Shown piece by piece: positions 39,916-53,126 of a stretch of 64,000 nt of DNA. Source of the stretch: Nevskiaceae bacterium. GTDB lineage: Bacteria; Pseudomonadota; Gammaproteobacteria; Nevskiales; Nevskiaceae. The stretch's first letter is position 1; the number at the start of each line of letters is the position of its first letter. A model generated the notes under the pieces. The model ran no database searches, was not told where the DNA came from, and was given only the letters and a program-made list of their open reading frames with translations. A program made the translations under genes and the position numbers. The stretch lies in contig SCVA01000024.1 in the NCBI GenBank assembly GCA_004297005.1, positions 1-64,000 on the forward strand, in the 5' to 3' direction.

Positions 39916-41778
39916 TCAGGGCCTGCCGAGAGTCACGGCGCAGAAGCAGCGGGCGTAGACGCCGCGCGGATCATTGATCCAGCCCAGGGACTGCCTCAGC
40001 TCCGGCGTCTGGCTAAGCTGCTCCACCAGCCCGCCGAGGCTGCCCAGAGCCTGAGTCCGCGCGGCGGCTTGCCCAAGGAAATGGAACAGGGTTTCCAGAG
40101 GCGAGCTGATGCCGGGGTGCAGTTCCTCCAGTTCGTAGCTGCCGCTGTTCAGTTCAGCCAGTTCCGCCGCCGTGGTCACCGCCGCGTCCAGCCCGCCAAA
40201 GCTGTCGATCAGGCCCAGCTCCTTGGCCTTCAGTCCGCTCCAGACACGGCCACGAGCGATGTGGTCTACCGCCTCCGGGGCCAGCGAGCGCCCTTCGGCG
40301 ACGCCACTGATGAAGTCGCGATAGCCCTTTTCGATGCTGCTCTGGATGATGGTCTTCACTTCCGGCGTCAGCGGCCGGTCGATGCGCATGGCGCCAGCCA
40401 GCGGCGTGGTGCCGACACCATCGGTATGAATGCCCAGCTTTTCCAGCGGCTTGGAGATAGTCGGCACCAGGCCGAAGATGCCGATCGAACCGGTGATGGT
40501 GCTCTCGTGGGCAATGATCTTGTCGGCCGCCATGCTCACCCAGTAACCGCCACTGGCGGCCACCGAGGACATCGAGGCCACCACCGGCTTGCCGTCGGCC
40601 TTCAGCGCTTGCACTGCCCGACGGATCTGCTCGGAGGCATAGACGCTGCCGCCGGGAGAATCCACCCGCAGCACCACCGCCGCCACATGGTCGTCACGCC
40701 TGGCTTCATCCAACAGGTCGGCGACGGTGTCACCACCGGCGTAACCGGGTTCGCCGGGCCCATCGACGATTTCGCCCTGCACCACCACGAGCGCGATCTT
40801 GCTGTCGGGCGGCACAGTCTTGCGACTGCCGTGAACGGCGCGCAGATAGTCAGCCGACCAGATCTGCCGGAAGCTGCCGAGCTCATCGTCCATGCCGGCG
40901 GTTTCGGCCATGCGCTGGCGAAACTCGCTCAGGGTTTCCACATGGGTGACCAGTTTGGCCTCCTTGGCGTAGGCGGCGGCATCGCCTTGCAGGCGCTGCA
41001 TGCCTGGGGCCAGACCGTGCACGTATTGGTCGATGGTGTCGGTGGGCAACTGCCGGGCCACCGAAGTCAGCGTGCCGTAACGGCTCCAGAGGTCGCCCAT
41101 CCAATCGAGGTTGGCGGCCTTGGCCTCCGCTGACATGTCGTTGCGGATGAAAGGCTCCACCGCCGACTTGTATTCGCCAACGCGGAATACATTCACTTCG
41201 ACGCCGAGCTTGTCGAGCGCATCCTTGAAATACATCTGCTGGCTGGACAAACCCTCGACCGCCACCATGCCCAGCGGGTCGATGGAGATGTCGTTGGCGT
41301 GCGCGGCCACGAAGTAGTGGCTCTGCTCGTAGCTGGGGGCATAGGCATGCACCGGCTTGCCGGAGGCCTTGAAACGGTCGATCGCGGCGTTGAGTTCTTC
41401 CAACTGGGCCATGCCGGCGTCGGTCAGGCCGTCCAGCTTCACCACCGCCATGCTGATGCGGCTGTCCAGGCGGGCGGCGTCCAACGCGTCGATCAGGTCG
41501 CGCAACAGAGTCTGCGAAGGCAGCTCGCCGCCGAACTGTTCGGCGATCCGCTGTGCCGGCTCAAGGTCGATCTGCTCCACCAAAGTGCCTGAGGGGGCGA
41601 CGATCAGGGCGACATTGTCTTCCACCGTCACCGGTGGGCCGCCCCGGGTGCTGACCCAGAGCAGCGCCAGCGAGGCCACCAGCATCAGGATCACCAGCAC
41701 CCGATAGGCCCAGGCCACAATGTTCCAGAGGCCTTGGAACAGACGCACGATCAGGGGGCGGCGGACGGCTTCGCTCAT
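39916..41778 (-). CDS. sppA: Signal peptide peptidase SppA, 67-kDa type
   Basis: 620 residues from ATG 41778, almost the length of E. coli SppA; the longer open frame overlaps the peroxiredoxin gene antisense and is rejected. One N-terminal membrane helix (about 25-42) anchors it in the inner membrane facing the periplasm. The catalytic dyad is in place: Lys204 in GEYKSAVEP and Ser409 in SSVAASGGYW, plus RVDSPGGSVYAS. It degrades cleaved signal peptides. Followed by the alpha/beta hydrolase. Confidence 0.95.
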   Translation of the reverse strand: MSEAVRRPLIVRLFQGLWNIVAWAYRVLVILMLVASLALLWVSTRGGPPVTVEDNVALIVAPSGTLVEQIDLEPAQRIAEQFGGELPSQTLLRDLIDALDAARLDSRISMAVVKLDGLTDAGMAQLEELNAAIDRFKASGKPVHAYAPSYEQSHYFVAAHANDISIDPLGMVAVEGLSSQQMYFKDALDKLGVEVNVFRVGEYKSAVEPFIRNDMSAEAKAANLDWMGDLWSRYGTLTSVARQLPTDTIDQYVHGLAPGMQRLQGDAAAYAKEAKLVTHVETLSEFRQRMAETAGMDDELGSFRQIWSADYLRAVHGSRKTVPPDSKIALVVVQGEIVDGPGEPGYAGGDTVADLLDEARRDDHVAAVVLRVDSPGGSVYASEQIRRAVQALKADGKPVVASMSSVAASGGYWVSMAADKIIAHESTITGSIGIFGLVPTISKPLEKLGIHTDGVGTTPLAGAMRIDRPLTPEVKTIIQSSIEKGYRDFISGVAEGRSLAPEAVDHIARGRVWSGLKAKELGLIDSFGGLDAAVTTAAELAELNSGSYELEELHPGISSPLETLFHFLGQAAARTQALGSLGGLVEQLSQTPELRQSLGWINDPRGVYARCFCAVTLGRP

Positions 41779-41904
41779 GGAAGAATCACGAAAAGTAGAT
41801 GTAAAAGTATGACACGCTGATCTCGCCTTACGTTCTAACAGTGCGGCCAAACCTGCCTGGCACAAGACGGACGGTGGGGGGCACCCGGCCCGGTAGTGAT
41901 CGCC

Positions 41905-41919
41905 ATAGCCCTGCCCTAT
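41905..41919 (+). promoter_or_regulatory. Candidate OxyR half-site upstream of the peroxiredoxin gene
   Basis: ATAG-N7-CTAT matches the tetramer pair and spacing of one OxyR dimer site. Seven bases further, ATAA (41927-41930) is a near match to the next tetramer, after which the pattern fades. It lies about 140 bases before ATG 42058. Function inferred. Confidence 0.45.
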
Positions 41920-42057
41920 ACCGCGGATAAGCAGGTTTGCTTTGACCGCTGCAGACCGGCTTCCTAGACTTGCCGCGCTTCTGGGGCGGCGGTCCGTCCG
42001 CTCCGGACGGCATTCAGCAGGTCCAACCGCCAAGCGTGCATCCCAAGGAACAAGCCC

Positions 42058-42654
42058 ATGAGCGTACTCGTCAACCGCCCCGCCCCCGATTTCAAGGCTG
42101 CCGCCGTGCTGGGTGACGGCACGATCGGCGAGCTGAAACTCTCCGATCTGCGCGGCAAGCCCGTGGTGCTGTTCTTCTGGCCGCTGGACTTCACATTTGT
42201 CTGCCCCAGCGAAATCATCGCTCACGATCATCGCCTTAAGGAATTTCAGGAACGCGGCGTGCAATTGGTTGGCGCCTCTATCGACAGCCAGTTCACCCAC
42301 TTCGCCTGGCGCTCCACGCCGATCAACCAGGGCGGCATCGGACCGGTCGGGTTTCCGATCATCGCCGATGTCAACCACGAGATCGTCCGCGCCTATGGTG
42401 TCGAGCATCAGGACGGCGTCGCTTTCCGCGCTTCGTTCTTGATCGACAAGAACGGCATCGTCCAGCACCAGACCGTCAACAACCTGCCGCTGGGCCGCAA
42501 TGTCGACGAGATGCTACGTCTGGTCGACGCCATGCAGTTCCACGAAGAGCATGGCGAGGTCTGCCCGGCCGGATGGAAGAAGGGCGACAAGGGCATGAAG
42601 GCCACCGCTGAAGGCGTCGCCAGCTATCTCGCCGAGAACGCAGGCAAGCTGTAA
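42058..42654 (+). CDS. Typical 2-Cys peroxiredoxin (Prx1/BCP-type, thioredoxin dependent)
   Basis: 198 residues. Peroxidatic Cys49 in FFWPLDFTFVCPSE and resolving Cys in HGEVCPAGW. It is the Prx1/AhpC-typical class but distinct from the ahpC product at 38299, with GGIGP and a YL-like C-terminal end (ASYLAENAGKL) associated with sensitivity to overoxidation. AAGGA before ATG 42058. The next gene encodes thioredoxin reductase, so electrons probably come from NADPH via TrxB and thioredoxin rather than AhpF. Confidence 0.93.
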   Translation: MSVLVNRPAPDFKAAAVLGDGTIGELKLSDLRGKPVVLFFWPLDFTFVCPSEIIAHDHRLKEFQERGVQLVGASIDSQFTHFAWRSTPINQGGIGPVGFPIIADVNHEIVRAYGVEHQDGVAFRASFLIDKNGIVQHQTVNNLPLGRNVDEMLRLVDAMQFHEEHGEVCPAGWKKGDKGMKATAEGVASYLAENAGKL

Positions 42655-43767
<1,113 letters not shown>

Positions 43768-43787
43768 GCCGCTGCTCGCGTCCGAAC

Positions 43788-43820
43788 ACCGCCCGCCGGC
43801 ATCCTGGCGGGCGGTTTTTT
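43788..43820 (+). terminator. Intrinsic terminator of trxB
   Basis: Stem ACCGCCCGCC / GGCGGGCGGT with an 8-nt loop is followed by six T residues, 21 bases after the stop. Confidence 0.92.
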
Positions 43821-43926
43821 GTTGCCCATTAGGCCCAGTACCCCCTGAACCGGCGAGGCGCGGCTAGGGCTGGAGCCTTACTATTCGGACAACAACGACA
43901 AGACGGTCCCAGGAGGCCGAACCGGC

Positions 43927-44544
43927 ATGAAGATGAAGCTGTATGGCTCCAAGACCTCGCCGTTTTCGCGCAAGGTGCTGGTCGCCATCGAGGAACTGGA
44001 GCTCGGCAGCCTGGTGGAGCGCGTCGGCGTGGACCCTTTCAACCCGCCCGAGGAGTTTCTGGCGGCCAATCCGCTGGCGCAGATTCCGGCGCTGGTCACC
44101 GAAAAGGGCGAATGCTTGCCGGGCTCCGATCTGATCATCGAATACCTGATGGGCCGCAGCCGCGGTCTAGCCTCGTTGCCGCGCGGCAGCCAGCGCTGGG
44201 CGGCGTTGCGGAGGGCGACGCTCGCCGATGGCGTCACCGAGGCGGCAGTGGCGATGCTGCTGGAGTCGCGCCGCCCTCCCGAACGGCAGCACCTGCCCTG
44301 GAACGAGCGCAAGCGCGCCGCCGTGCTGCGCGGCCTGGACCAGCTAGAACGAGATGCCGCCGGCCTGCTCGGCGAGCAGCCCAGCACCACTGAGATCAGC
44401 GTCGGCTGTGCTCTGGGCTATCTGGACTTCCGCTTCCCCGAGCTGCAATGGCGGGACGGCCGCCCCGCCCTGGCCGACTGGTATGCCGGCTTCAGCCAGC
44501 GTCCTTCGATGCTGCGCACCGCCCCCCCAGGCAGCACCATCTGA
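43927..44544 (+). CDS. Glutathione S-transferase family protein
   Basis: 205 residues. Thioredoxin-like N-domain (1-80) with SPFSRKV, where a Ser or Cys contacts glutathione, then NPLAQIPALV (cis-Pro loop) and GSDLIIEYL. Helical C-domain with TEISVGCALGYLDFRFP. Cytosolic; probable detoxification or peroxidase role, substrate unknown. Its stop shares bases with the NlpC gene start (TGATG), so the two are translationally coupled. Confidence 0.9.
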   Translation: MKMKLYGSKTSPFSRKVLVAIEELELGSLVERVGVDPFNPPEEFLAANPLAQIPALVTEKGECLPGSDLIIEYLMGRSRGLASLPRGSQRWAALRRATLADGVTEAAVAMLLESRRPPERQHLPWNERKRAAVLRGLDQLERDAAGLLGEQPSTTEISVGCALGYLDFRFPELQWRDGRPALADWYAGFSQRPSMLRTAPPGSTI

Positions 44545-44996
44545 TGCGGTCGGCCTGGCTTCTGCTGGCGGCGGCTCTCCTGGTTGGCTGTGCGTCGCGG
44601 CCGCCGGGCGGCGACCGCGCGCTGCAACAGGCGATCCGCGTCGATGCCCTGGCTCAGGTCGGCAAGCCCTATCGCTACGGTGGCCGCGGCCCCGACTCTT
44701 TCGATTGTTCGGGTCTGGTCGCTTACGTTTACGGCCGCGCCGGAATCAAGCTGCCCCGCAGCACTACGGACTTGTACCGGAGCGGCGAGAAGATCGACCG
44801 TGACGAGGCGCGTGCTGGCGACCTGCTGTTCTATCGCTTCGAGGAGCGCAAGCGCGAGCCCAGCCATGTGGTGATCTACCTGGGCGACGGCGAGGCCGTG
44901 CATGCGCCGGTAACTGGCGGCGCGGTGCGCGCCACCCGCATCGACGCGCCCTGGTATGAAAAACGTTACGTCGGCGCCCGCCGCGTGCTCGAGTGA
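44544..44996 (+). CDS. NlpC/P60 peptidoglycan endopeptidase lipoprotein
   Basis: 150 residues from ATG 44544. Signal peptide with lipobox LVGC (Cys16). Catalytic triad of the NlpC/P60 fold: Cys55 in FDCSGLVAYVY, His in PSHVVIYLG and a third polar residue in AVHAP. Cleaves stem-peptide linkages during wall growth. The open frame upstream of ATG 44544 overlaps the GST gene and is not coding. Coupled to GST by TGATG. Confidence 0.93.
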   Translation: MRSAWLLLAAALLVGCASRPPGGDRALQQAIRVDALAQVGKPYRYGGRGPDSFDCSGLVAYVYGRAGIKLPRSTTDLYRSGEKIDRDEARAGDLLFYRFEERKREPSHVVIYLGDGEAVHAPVTGGAVRATRIDAPWYEKRYVGARRVLE

Positions 44997-45072
44997 AGGC
45001 CGCGAGTCGCCAGGGCCGGCGTGCTATCGTTTCGACGATTCCGCAGGGACCAAAGAGCCAAGGGATAGCAAG

Positions 45073-46113
45073 ATGTCGGAGGTCGTAAGCCCAGCCCTGT
45101 TTGCCACACTGGTGCCCCTAAACGCACTGAGATCGGACAGTCAGGCAACGCTGGCGAAGAAGTCGACGATCACCGAAGTCGCGGCGGGTGACTTGCTGTT
45201 TCGCGTCGGCGAGAGCGCCAGCAAGGCGCTGTATCTGCTGTCTGGCGAAGTGCAGTTGGAAGACGCCACTGGCAAACCGCTGGCGCGCCTGCGCGGCGGC
45301 AGCCCTGAAGCCGCCCATCGCATCGCCCATCAGTCGCCTCGCAAGGTCGCCGCCCGGGCGCTCGGCAACGCCCGCCTGCTGGCCGTCGACGCCAGCCTGC
45401 TGGATGTGATGCTGACCTGGGATCAGACCGGCAAGTTCGAGGTCGAGGAACTCGGCAGCCAGCAGGAGGACGAAGGCGACTGGATGACCCGCCTATTGCA
45501 GATGCCGATCTTCCAGAGCGTGCCACCGGCCAATCTGCAGGCCATGTTCCTGCGCATGCAGCCGATCGAGGTCGAGGCCGGCCAGGTGGTGCTCAAGCAG
45601 GGCGATCCGGGCGACTATTTCTACGTCATCACCGAAGGCCGCTGCATGGTCACCCGCGAGGCGCCCAACCAGAAGCCGGTGCGGCTGGCAGAGCTGGAAG
45701 CCGGCTCCTGCTTCGGCGAAGAGGCCCTGATCTCCGAAGATCCGCGTAACGCCACGGTCACTATGCTCACCGGCGGCAAGCTCACCCGCTTGTCCAAGAG
45801 TGATTTCCGCTCCCTGCTCAACGAGCCGCTGTCGCGCAAGCTGAAGTTCGCCGACGCCCAGCGCATGGTGGCCGCCGGCCAGGCGCGATGGCTGGACGTG
45901 CGCATGCCCAGCGAGGTACAGGCGCAGCCTCTGCCGGGTGCCTTGAACATCCCGCTGTTCATACTGCGCATGAAGCTGACCCTGCTCGATCGCAACCAGT
46001 GCTACATCACCTGTTGCGATTCCGGCCGGCGCTCCTCGGTGGCGGTCTTCGTGCTGACCCAGAAGGGTTACAACGCCTATACGCTGGACGGCGGTCTGCC
46101 GCCGGCGGGCTGA
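45073..46113 (+). CDS. Tandem cyclic-nucleotide-binding domain protein with C-terminal rhodanese domain
   Basis: 346 residues from ATG 45073. Two cNMP-binding domains: a degenerate first (about 20-125, LLFRVGESASKALYLLSGEV) and a full second (about 145-260) with the phosphate-binding cassette GSCFGEEALISEDPRNATV, including conserved Glu and Arg. A rhodanese domain (about 265-345) follows: LDVRMPSEVQ and active loop CCDSGRRSSVAV with a Cys nucleophile. No DNA-binding domain, so it is not a CRP-type regulator. It suggests cyclic-nucleotide control of sulphur transfer or thiol chemistry. Stand-alone gene between the NlpC gene and pilZ (convergent). Confidence 0.85.
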   Translation: MSEVVSPALFATLVPLNALRSDSQATLAKKSTITEVAAGDLLFRVGESASKALYLLSGEVQLEDATGKPLARLRGGSPEAAHRIAHQSPRKVAARALGNARLLAVDASLLDVMLTWDQTGKFEVEELGSQQEDEGDWMTRLLQMPIFQSVPPANLQAMFLRMQPIEVEAGQVVLKQGDPGDYFYVITEGRCMVTREAPNQKPVRLAELEAGSCFGEEALISEDPRNATVTMLTGGKLTRLSKSDFRSLLNEPLSRKLKFADAQRMVAAGQARWLDVRMPSEVQAQPLPGALNIPLFILRMKLTLLDRNQCYITCCDSGRRSSVAVFVLTQKGYNAYTLDGGLPPAG

Positions 46114-46143
46114 TCCGGCCGAGCCGCGGCGCCGCTGCGCCAG

Positions 46144-46503
46144 TCACATCGTGTGGGTGGGACGATCCGCGCCCAGTGCGCCCGCCAGCAGCGCTTCGAT
46201 CTTCTTCTGCGTGGCGCCGCCGTCCTGACTGGAGAACTGCACCCCGATGCCCTGCTGACGCTTGTTCTGGGCGCCACGCGGGGTCACCCAGACCACCTTG
46301 CCGGCCACCGGCAGGCGCTCGGCGGAATCCATCAGTGTCAGCAGGATAAACACCTCGTCGCCGAGCTTGTATTGCTTCTCGGTGGGGATGAACAGGCCAC
46401 CGTTCTTCACGAAGGGCATGTAGGCGACGTACAGCGCGCTCTTGTCCTTGATGTTGAGAGTGAGAATGCCGGGCTGTCCACCAGCGCGCGCGGGGGTACT
46501 CAT
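46144..46503 (-). CDS. pilZ: Type IV pilus assembly protein PilZ
   Basis: 119 residues. Matches the type IV pilus PilZ subgroup: ILTLNIKDKSALYVAYMPFV, LGDEVFILLTLMD and GKVVWVTPRGAQNKRQQGIGVQF. As in that subgroup, the RxxxR and D/NxSxxG c-di-GMP motifs are missing, so it probably works by binding PilB and FimX-type proteins rather than the nucleotide. Last gene of the acpP-to-pilZ series, 43 bases after holB. Confidence 0.93.
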   Translation of the reverse strand: MSTPARAGGQPGILTLNIKDKSALYVAYMPFVKNGGLFIPTEKQYKLGDEVFILLTLMDSAERLPVAGKVVWVTPRGAQNKRQQGIGVQFSSQDGGATQKKIEALLAGALGADRPTHTM

Positions 46504-46546
46504 GTAGGGGGATTTCTAGTAGTCGCAGCGGGGGTCTGTTCGGAGA

Positions 46547-49220
<2,674 letters not shown>

Positions 49221-49260
49221 GCGGCAAACCTTAGCAGTAGGAAGCAGCGCGGTGACAGCA

Positions 49261-50112
49261 TCAATGAACCTCCAGCAGACAGGGGTGTGCCAGCCCCTGC
49301 TGCAGGCGCAGGCTGATCACCCCCGGCGCCGCGAACTGGTGGTCATCGACACGACGTAGCGGCCAGAGCCCGATGAGGCTGTTGGTGACGAAGGCCTCTC
49401 GAGCAGACCGCAGCCGCTCGTAAGGGGCTTCGACCTGATCCACCGGCAGGCCCAGGCCGCGCGCCAGTTCCAACACCCGCGCGCGCATCAGGCCGCTGAT
49501 GCCGCAGTTGACCAGCTTGGGGGTGCATAGCCGGCCGGATTCCACCCAGAACAGATTGCTACGGGTGCCGGAAACCAGATTGCCGGCGAAGTCGCACATC
49601 AGCGCCTCCTGTACTCCGGCCGGCCAGCCGCGCGCCGCCAGCACGTTCTCCAGGCGATTGAGGTGCTTGACGCCCGCCAGTCGCGGCTGGGCTGCCAGGA
49701 TCACTGGCGAGCGGATGGCATTTACGCCCTCGCTCCAATGACTGGCCGGGAAGCGCGGCGCTGGATAGCGCAGCAGGATGCGGTCGCACTGACGGGTGGT
49801 CGGCGCATAGCCGCGGCCACCGCCGGCACGCGCGAGGATGATCTTGCCGACCACCGGTTGGGCGCGGCCGCCACCCAACGCTTCCAGTTCGGCTTCCAAC
49901 TGGCCGACGTGGGGCGGATCGAGTTCCAGCGCCCGGCAGTCGTGCACCAGCTTCACGTAGTGGCGGTCGAAATCCAGCCAGCGGCCCTCGTGGCGCAGCA
50001 GAGTGCGGAACACCCCGTCGCCATAGTGCAGACCCCGGCTGGTGAGGATCGCGGTGCCTGGTGGGCCACCGTTGACCAGCGCGACCACCTCGCGTGGCAG
50101 ATCCGGCGTCAC
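49261..50112 (-). CDS. pabC: Aminodeoxychorismate lyase
   Basis: 283 residues from GTG 50112, overlapping the pabB stop as GTGA. Fold-type IV PLP enzyme that releases p-aminobenzoate and pyruvate. GLHYGDGVFRTLLRH at the N-terminus, PLP-binding Lys in GVKHLNRLEN, and NLVSGTRSNLFWV / GISGLMRARVLELA further on. Works with PabB in folate synthesis. Confidence 0.94.
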   Translation of the reverse strand: MTPDLPREVVALVNGGPPGTAILTSRGLHYGDGVFRTLLRHEGRWLDFDRHYVKLVHDCRALELDPPHVGQLEAELEALGGGRAQPVVGKIILARAGGGRGYAPTTRQCDRILLRYPAPRFPASHWSEGVNAIRSPVILAAQPRLAGVKHLNRLENVLAARGWPAGVQEALMCDFAGNLVSGTRSNLFWVESGRLCTPKLVNCGISGLMRARVLELARGLGLPVDQVEAPYERLRSAREAFVTNSLIGLWPLRRVDDHQFAAPGVISLRLQQGLAHPCLLEVH

Positions 50113-51443
50113 GGATCGACTCCCAGCGCGCGCAGCAAGCCCTTGGCCTTGGCGCGGGTTTCGGCCAGTTCGGCCTCCGGCGTGGAGTCGGCGACGATGC
50201 CGCCGCCGGCACGCAGGCTCACTTCGCCATCCTCCACCACCAAGCTGCGGATCAGGATGTTGAGATCCAGCCGGCCGGAGCGGGAGAGATAGCCCATGGC
50301 CCCGGTGTAGGCACCACGACCCTCGCCTTCCAGCTCCGCGATGATTTCCATCGAGCGGACCTTGGGACAGCCGGTGATGGTGCCGCCTGGAAACACCGCG
50401 GCGATCGCCTCGCCGGGGCCCACCTCCGTGCGCAGCCAGCCGCGTACGTTGGAGACGATGTGATGCACGTGGGTGTAGCTCTCCACCGTCATCAGCTCGC
50501 TGACCTCGATGCTGCCCGGCTCGCAGACCCGCCCGAGGTCGTTGCGCTCGAGGTCGATCAGCATCACATGCTCGGCGCGCTCCTTGAGACTGCCGATCAG
50601 TTGCCGGCGCAGCGCGGCGTCTTCACCGGCCTGCTCGGAGCGTGGCCGGGTGCCGGCGATCGGACGCGTCTGCGCGCGCCGCTTGCCGTCCACTTTCTCG
50701 ATGGAAATCAAACGCTCCGGCGAGGAACTTAAGACAGTACTGGAACCGAGGCGCGCCAGGCCCGCGAACGGCGCCGGGTTGCGGCTGCGCAGGCTGCGGT
50801 AGATCTGGCAACTCGTGATACCGGGCTTTAACTTTGCCCGCCAAGCCCTTGAAAGATTGATCTGGAACGTATCACCGGCACGTAGGTAGTCGAGCACCTT
50901 ACGGACGCCGGACAAATGCCGCTCGGGCGCTTCCTCGCGCACCGCCTCGACTAGCGCCCCCGCCGGCAGCGGCGGCGATTCCACCGGAGCCTGCAGATCC
51001 GTCAGCAGCGTCGCCAGTTCGGTGCCGCTTTCGCTAAGGCAGTAGCTGATTCCGCGCGCTCGGTCAACGACAATTGCCGCTGGACAGCGGACCGCCAGCG
51101 CGGTCGGCAGGCCTTGCGGTGCCGGCGGCAGTCGCAGGCCGGCCTCGATGTAGCGGGCCGCCTCGTAGGCCAGAAACAGGAACCAGCCACCGGCGAACGG
51201 CAGGCCGTGATCCTCGGCGTCCTCGCCGGCAGCGGCGCTGACTTCAGACAGCCGCCGGAAGAAATCTGGCCCGTCCAGTAAGGTTTCGGCCGACTGCCAT
51301 TGCGGAAAGGCGAACAGCAGGTCATAGCGACCGGAGGTGGGATGTCCGGCCACGCTCTCGAGCAGGAAGGGATACCGCTCCGGGTTCCGCTCGTGCAGGG
51401 CTAGAAGATCGGGCGTTCCTGGAAGCTCGGCGTGTTGCGCCAC
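50109..51443 (-). CDS. pabB: Aminodeoxychorismate synthase component I
   Basis: 444 residues from GTG 51443, which abuts the fabF stop (TAGTG). Chorismate-binding enzyme: AGDTFQINLSRAWRA, SSSPERLISIE, RPIAGTRPR, DLERNDLGRVC, SYTHVHHIVSNV and GTITGCPKVRSMEII are the classic chorismatase-superfamily blocks. PIAGT fits PabB-type enzymes. The glutamine amidotransferase partner PabA is not in the window. Confidence 0.94.
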   Translation of the reverse strand: MAQHAELPGTPDLLALHERNPERYPFLLESVAGHPTSGRYDLLFAFPQWQSAETLLDGPDFFRRLSEVSAAAGEDAEDHGLPFAGGWFLFLAYEAARYIEAGLRLPPAPQGLPTALAVRCPAAIVVDRARGISYCLSESGTELATLLTDLQAPVESPPLPAGALVEAVREEAPERHLSGVRKVLDYLRAGDTFQINLSRAWRAKLKPGITSCQIYRSLRSRNPAPFAGLARLGSSTVLSSSPERLISIEKVDGKRRAQTRPIAGTRPRSEQAGEDAALRRQLIGSLKERAEHVMLIDLERNDLGRVCEPGSIEVSELMTVESYTHVHHIVSNVRGWLRTEVGPGEAIAAVFPGGTITGCPKVRSMEIIAELEGEGRGAYTGAMGYLSRSGRLDLNILIRSLVVEDGEVSLRAGGGIVADSTPEAELAETRAKAKGLLRALGVDP

Positions 51444-52684
51444 TAGAGCCGACGGAACGCCAGGGTGCCGTTGGTACCGCCAAACCCGAAGGAATTGGAC
51501 AGCACCACCTCGACCTTGGCCGGGCGTGCCGTGTGGGGCACGTAATCCAGGTCGCAACCCTCGCTGGGGTTGTCGAGGTTGATGGTCGGCGGGACAACCT
51601 GATCGCGAATGGCGAGGATAGAGAACACCGCCTCGATGCCGCCAGCGGCGCCAAGCAGATGCCCGGTCATCGACTTGGTCGAGGACACCGGCAGTTTCCT
51701 GGCGTAATCGCCAAAGGCCGCCTTCACCGCCGTGGTCTCGGCGCCGTCACCGGCCGGCGTCGAGGTGCCGTGGGCATTGATGTAGTCGACCTGCTCGGGG
51801 TTGAGACCCGCGTCCTTCATCGCGCCCTGCATGGCGCGACGGGCGCCATTGCCGTCTTCCGGCGGCAGGGTGATGTGATAGGCGTCGGAAGACATGCCGA
51901 AACCGATGAGCTCCGCATAGATGCGGGCGCCGCGGGCCTTGGCGAACTCGTATTCCTCCAACACCAGCACGCCGGCACCGTCGCCGAGCACGAAGCCGTC
52001 GCGGTCCTTGTCGAACGGGCGGCTGGCGCGGGTGGGATCGTCATTGCGAGTGGACAGCGCCCGCGCCTGGCAGAAACCAGCCATGCCCGCCGGGGCGGAG
52101 CCGCATTCGGCGCCGCCGGCGACCACCACCTCGGCATCGCCGTAGCTGATCATGCGATGCGCCATGCCGATGGAATGCGCGGCGGTGGTGCAGGCGGAGA
52201 CCGTGGCAAAGCTGCCGCCGGTGATGCCCATCTCGATGGAGACGTAGCCAGCGACCATGTTGATGATCGAACTGGGGACGAAAAACGGCGATACCCGCTT
52301 CGGCCCCTTTTCGTGCAGCGCGCGGCATTCCTCCTCGATGGAGCCTATGCCGCCGATGCCAGAGCCAATCGTGACCGCGATGCGCTCACGGTTGGCGTCG
52401 GTGATTTCAAGTCCGGAATCGCGCAGGGCCTGCTTGGCCGCGGCGACTCCGTAATGAATGAAGGGATCCGTTTTGCGGAGCTCCTTCACCCCCATCCATT
52501 CCTCCGCCTTGAAGTCTGGCGAAACCAGACCTGCGAACTTGGTGGTATAGGCGGAAACATCGTAATGGGTGATCGGGACAATGCCGGATTTACCGGCAAG
52601 GATATTGGCCCAGGCCAGGTCCACAGAGGACCCGACCGGGGAAACAATACCGAGACCCGTCACCACCACGCGGCGGCGCGTCAT
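51443..52684 (-). CDS. fabF: Beta-ketoacyl-ACP synthase II
   Basis: 413 residues from ATG 52684. Elongates acyl-ACP by condensing malonyl-ACP. Cys-His-His triad: Cys165 in [11 protein letters not shown], His in [11 protein letters not shown] and His in [12 protein letters not shown]; glycine-rich [10 protein letters not shown] at the end. About 50 bases after acpP on the same strand. The start has no strong Shine-Dalgarno. Confidence 0.96.
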   Translation of the reverse strand: MTRRRVVVTGLGIVSPVGSSVDLAWANILAGKSGIVPITHYDVSAYTTKFAGLVSPDFKAEEWMGVKELRKTDPFIHYGVAAAKQALRDSGLEITDANRERIAVTIGSGIGGIGSIEEECRALHEKGPKRVSPFFVPSSIINMVAGYVSIEMGITGGSFATVSACTTAAHSIGMAHRMISYGDAEVVVAGGAECGSAPAGMAGFCQARALSTRNDDPTRASRPFDKDRDGFVLGDGAGVLVLEEYEFAKARGARIYAELIGFGMSSDAYHITLPPEDGNGARRAMQGAMKDAGLNPEQVDYINAHGTSTPAGDGAETTAVKAAFGDYARKLPVSSTKSMTGHLLGAAGGIEAVFSILAIRDQVVPPTINLDNPSEGCDLDYVPHTARPAKVEVVLSNSFGFGGTNGTLAFRRL

Positions 52685-52733
52685 GCGTGCGGTCCGTTTG
52701 TCTGGGGGAGGTACAGCGAAGCCCTGCGAGGCC

Positions 52734-52979
52734 TCAGGACGCCGAGCTGGCGTGGGTCTTGATGTAGTTGAGCACGTCCTGGAAGGTGCGGATCTTCTCC
52801 GCCTCTTCGTCCGGGATGTCGATTTCAAACTCTTCTTCCAGCGCCATCACCAGCTCGACGGTGTCGAGGGAATCGGCACCGAGGTCTTCCACAAAAGCGG
52901 ATTCCGGCTTGATCTGGTCTTCGCTCACGGAGAGCTGTTCAGCAATGATCTTCTTGACTTTTTCTTCCAAGCTACTCAT
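52734..52979 (-). CDS. acpP: Acyl carrier protein
   Basis: 81 residues, strongly acidic. Phosphopantetheine is attached to Ser37 in [19 protein letters not shown]. Start preceded by AAGGAG. Carries growing acyl chains for FabD/G/F. A terminator after fabG lies just upstream, so acpP probably has its own promoter in 52980-53081. Confidence 0.98.
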   Translation of the reverse strand: MSSLEEKVKKIIAEQLSVSEDQIKPESAFVEDLGADSLDTVELVMALEEEFEIDIPDEEAEKIRTFQDVLNYIKTHASSAS

Positions 52980-53081
52980 GTCGGCTCCTTAAAGCCTCGG
53001 TTCGTTGTGGCCGGCGGATTCTAAGCGATGGTTTGTGACGGTCGCCACCCGTATGGCGGAGGCGGTGCTGCATCGCAACAT

Positions 53082-53117
53082 AAAAAACAGGGGCGACGGC
53101 CAGCGTAACCGTCGCCC
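53082..53117 (-). terminator. Intrinsic terminator after fabG
   Basis: On the minus strand GGGCGACGG / CCGTCGCCC with a 9-nt loop is followed by CTGTTTTTT. It lies 10 bases after the fabG stop and divides fabD-fabG from acpP and the genes beyond. Confidence 0.85.
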
Positions 53118-53126
53118 GTTCAGCAT

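Noticed and set aside
41779-42468. N-terminal extension of the sppA frame
   Set aside because: It is antisense to the peroxiredoxin gene; the membrane anchor and family length begin at ATG 41778.
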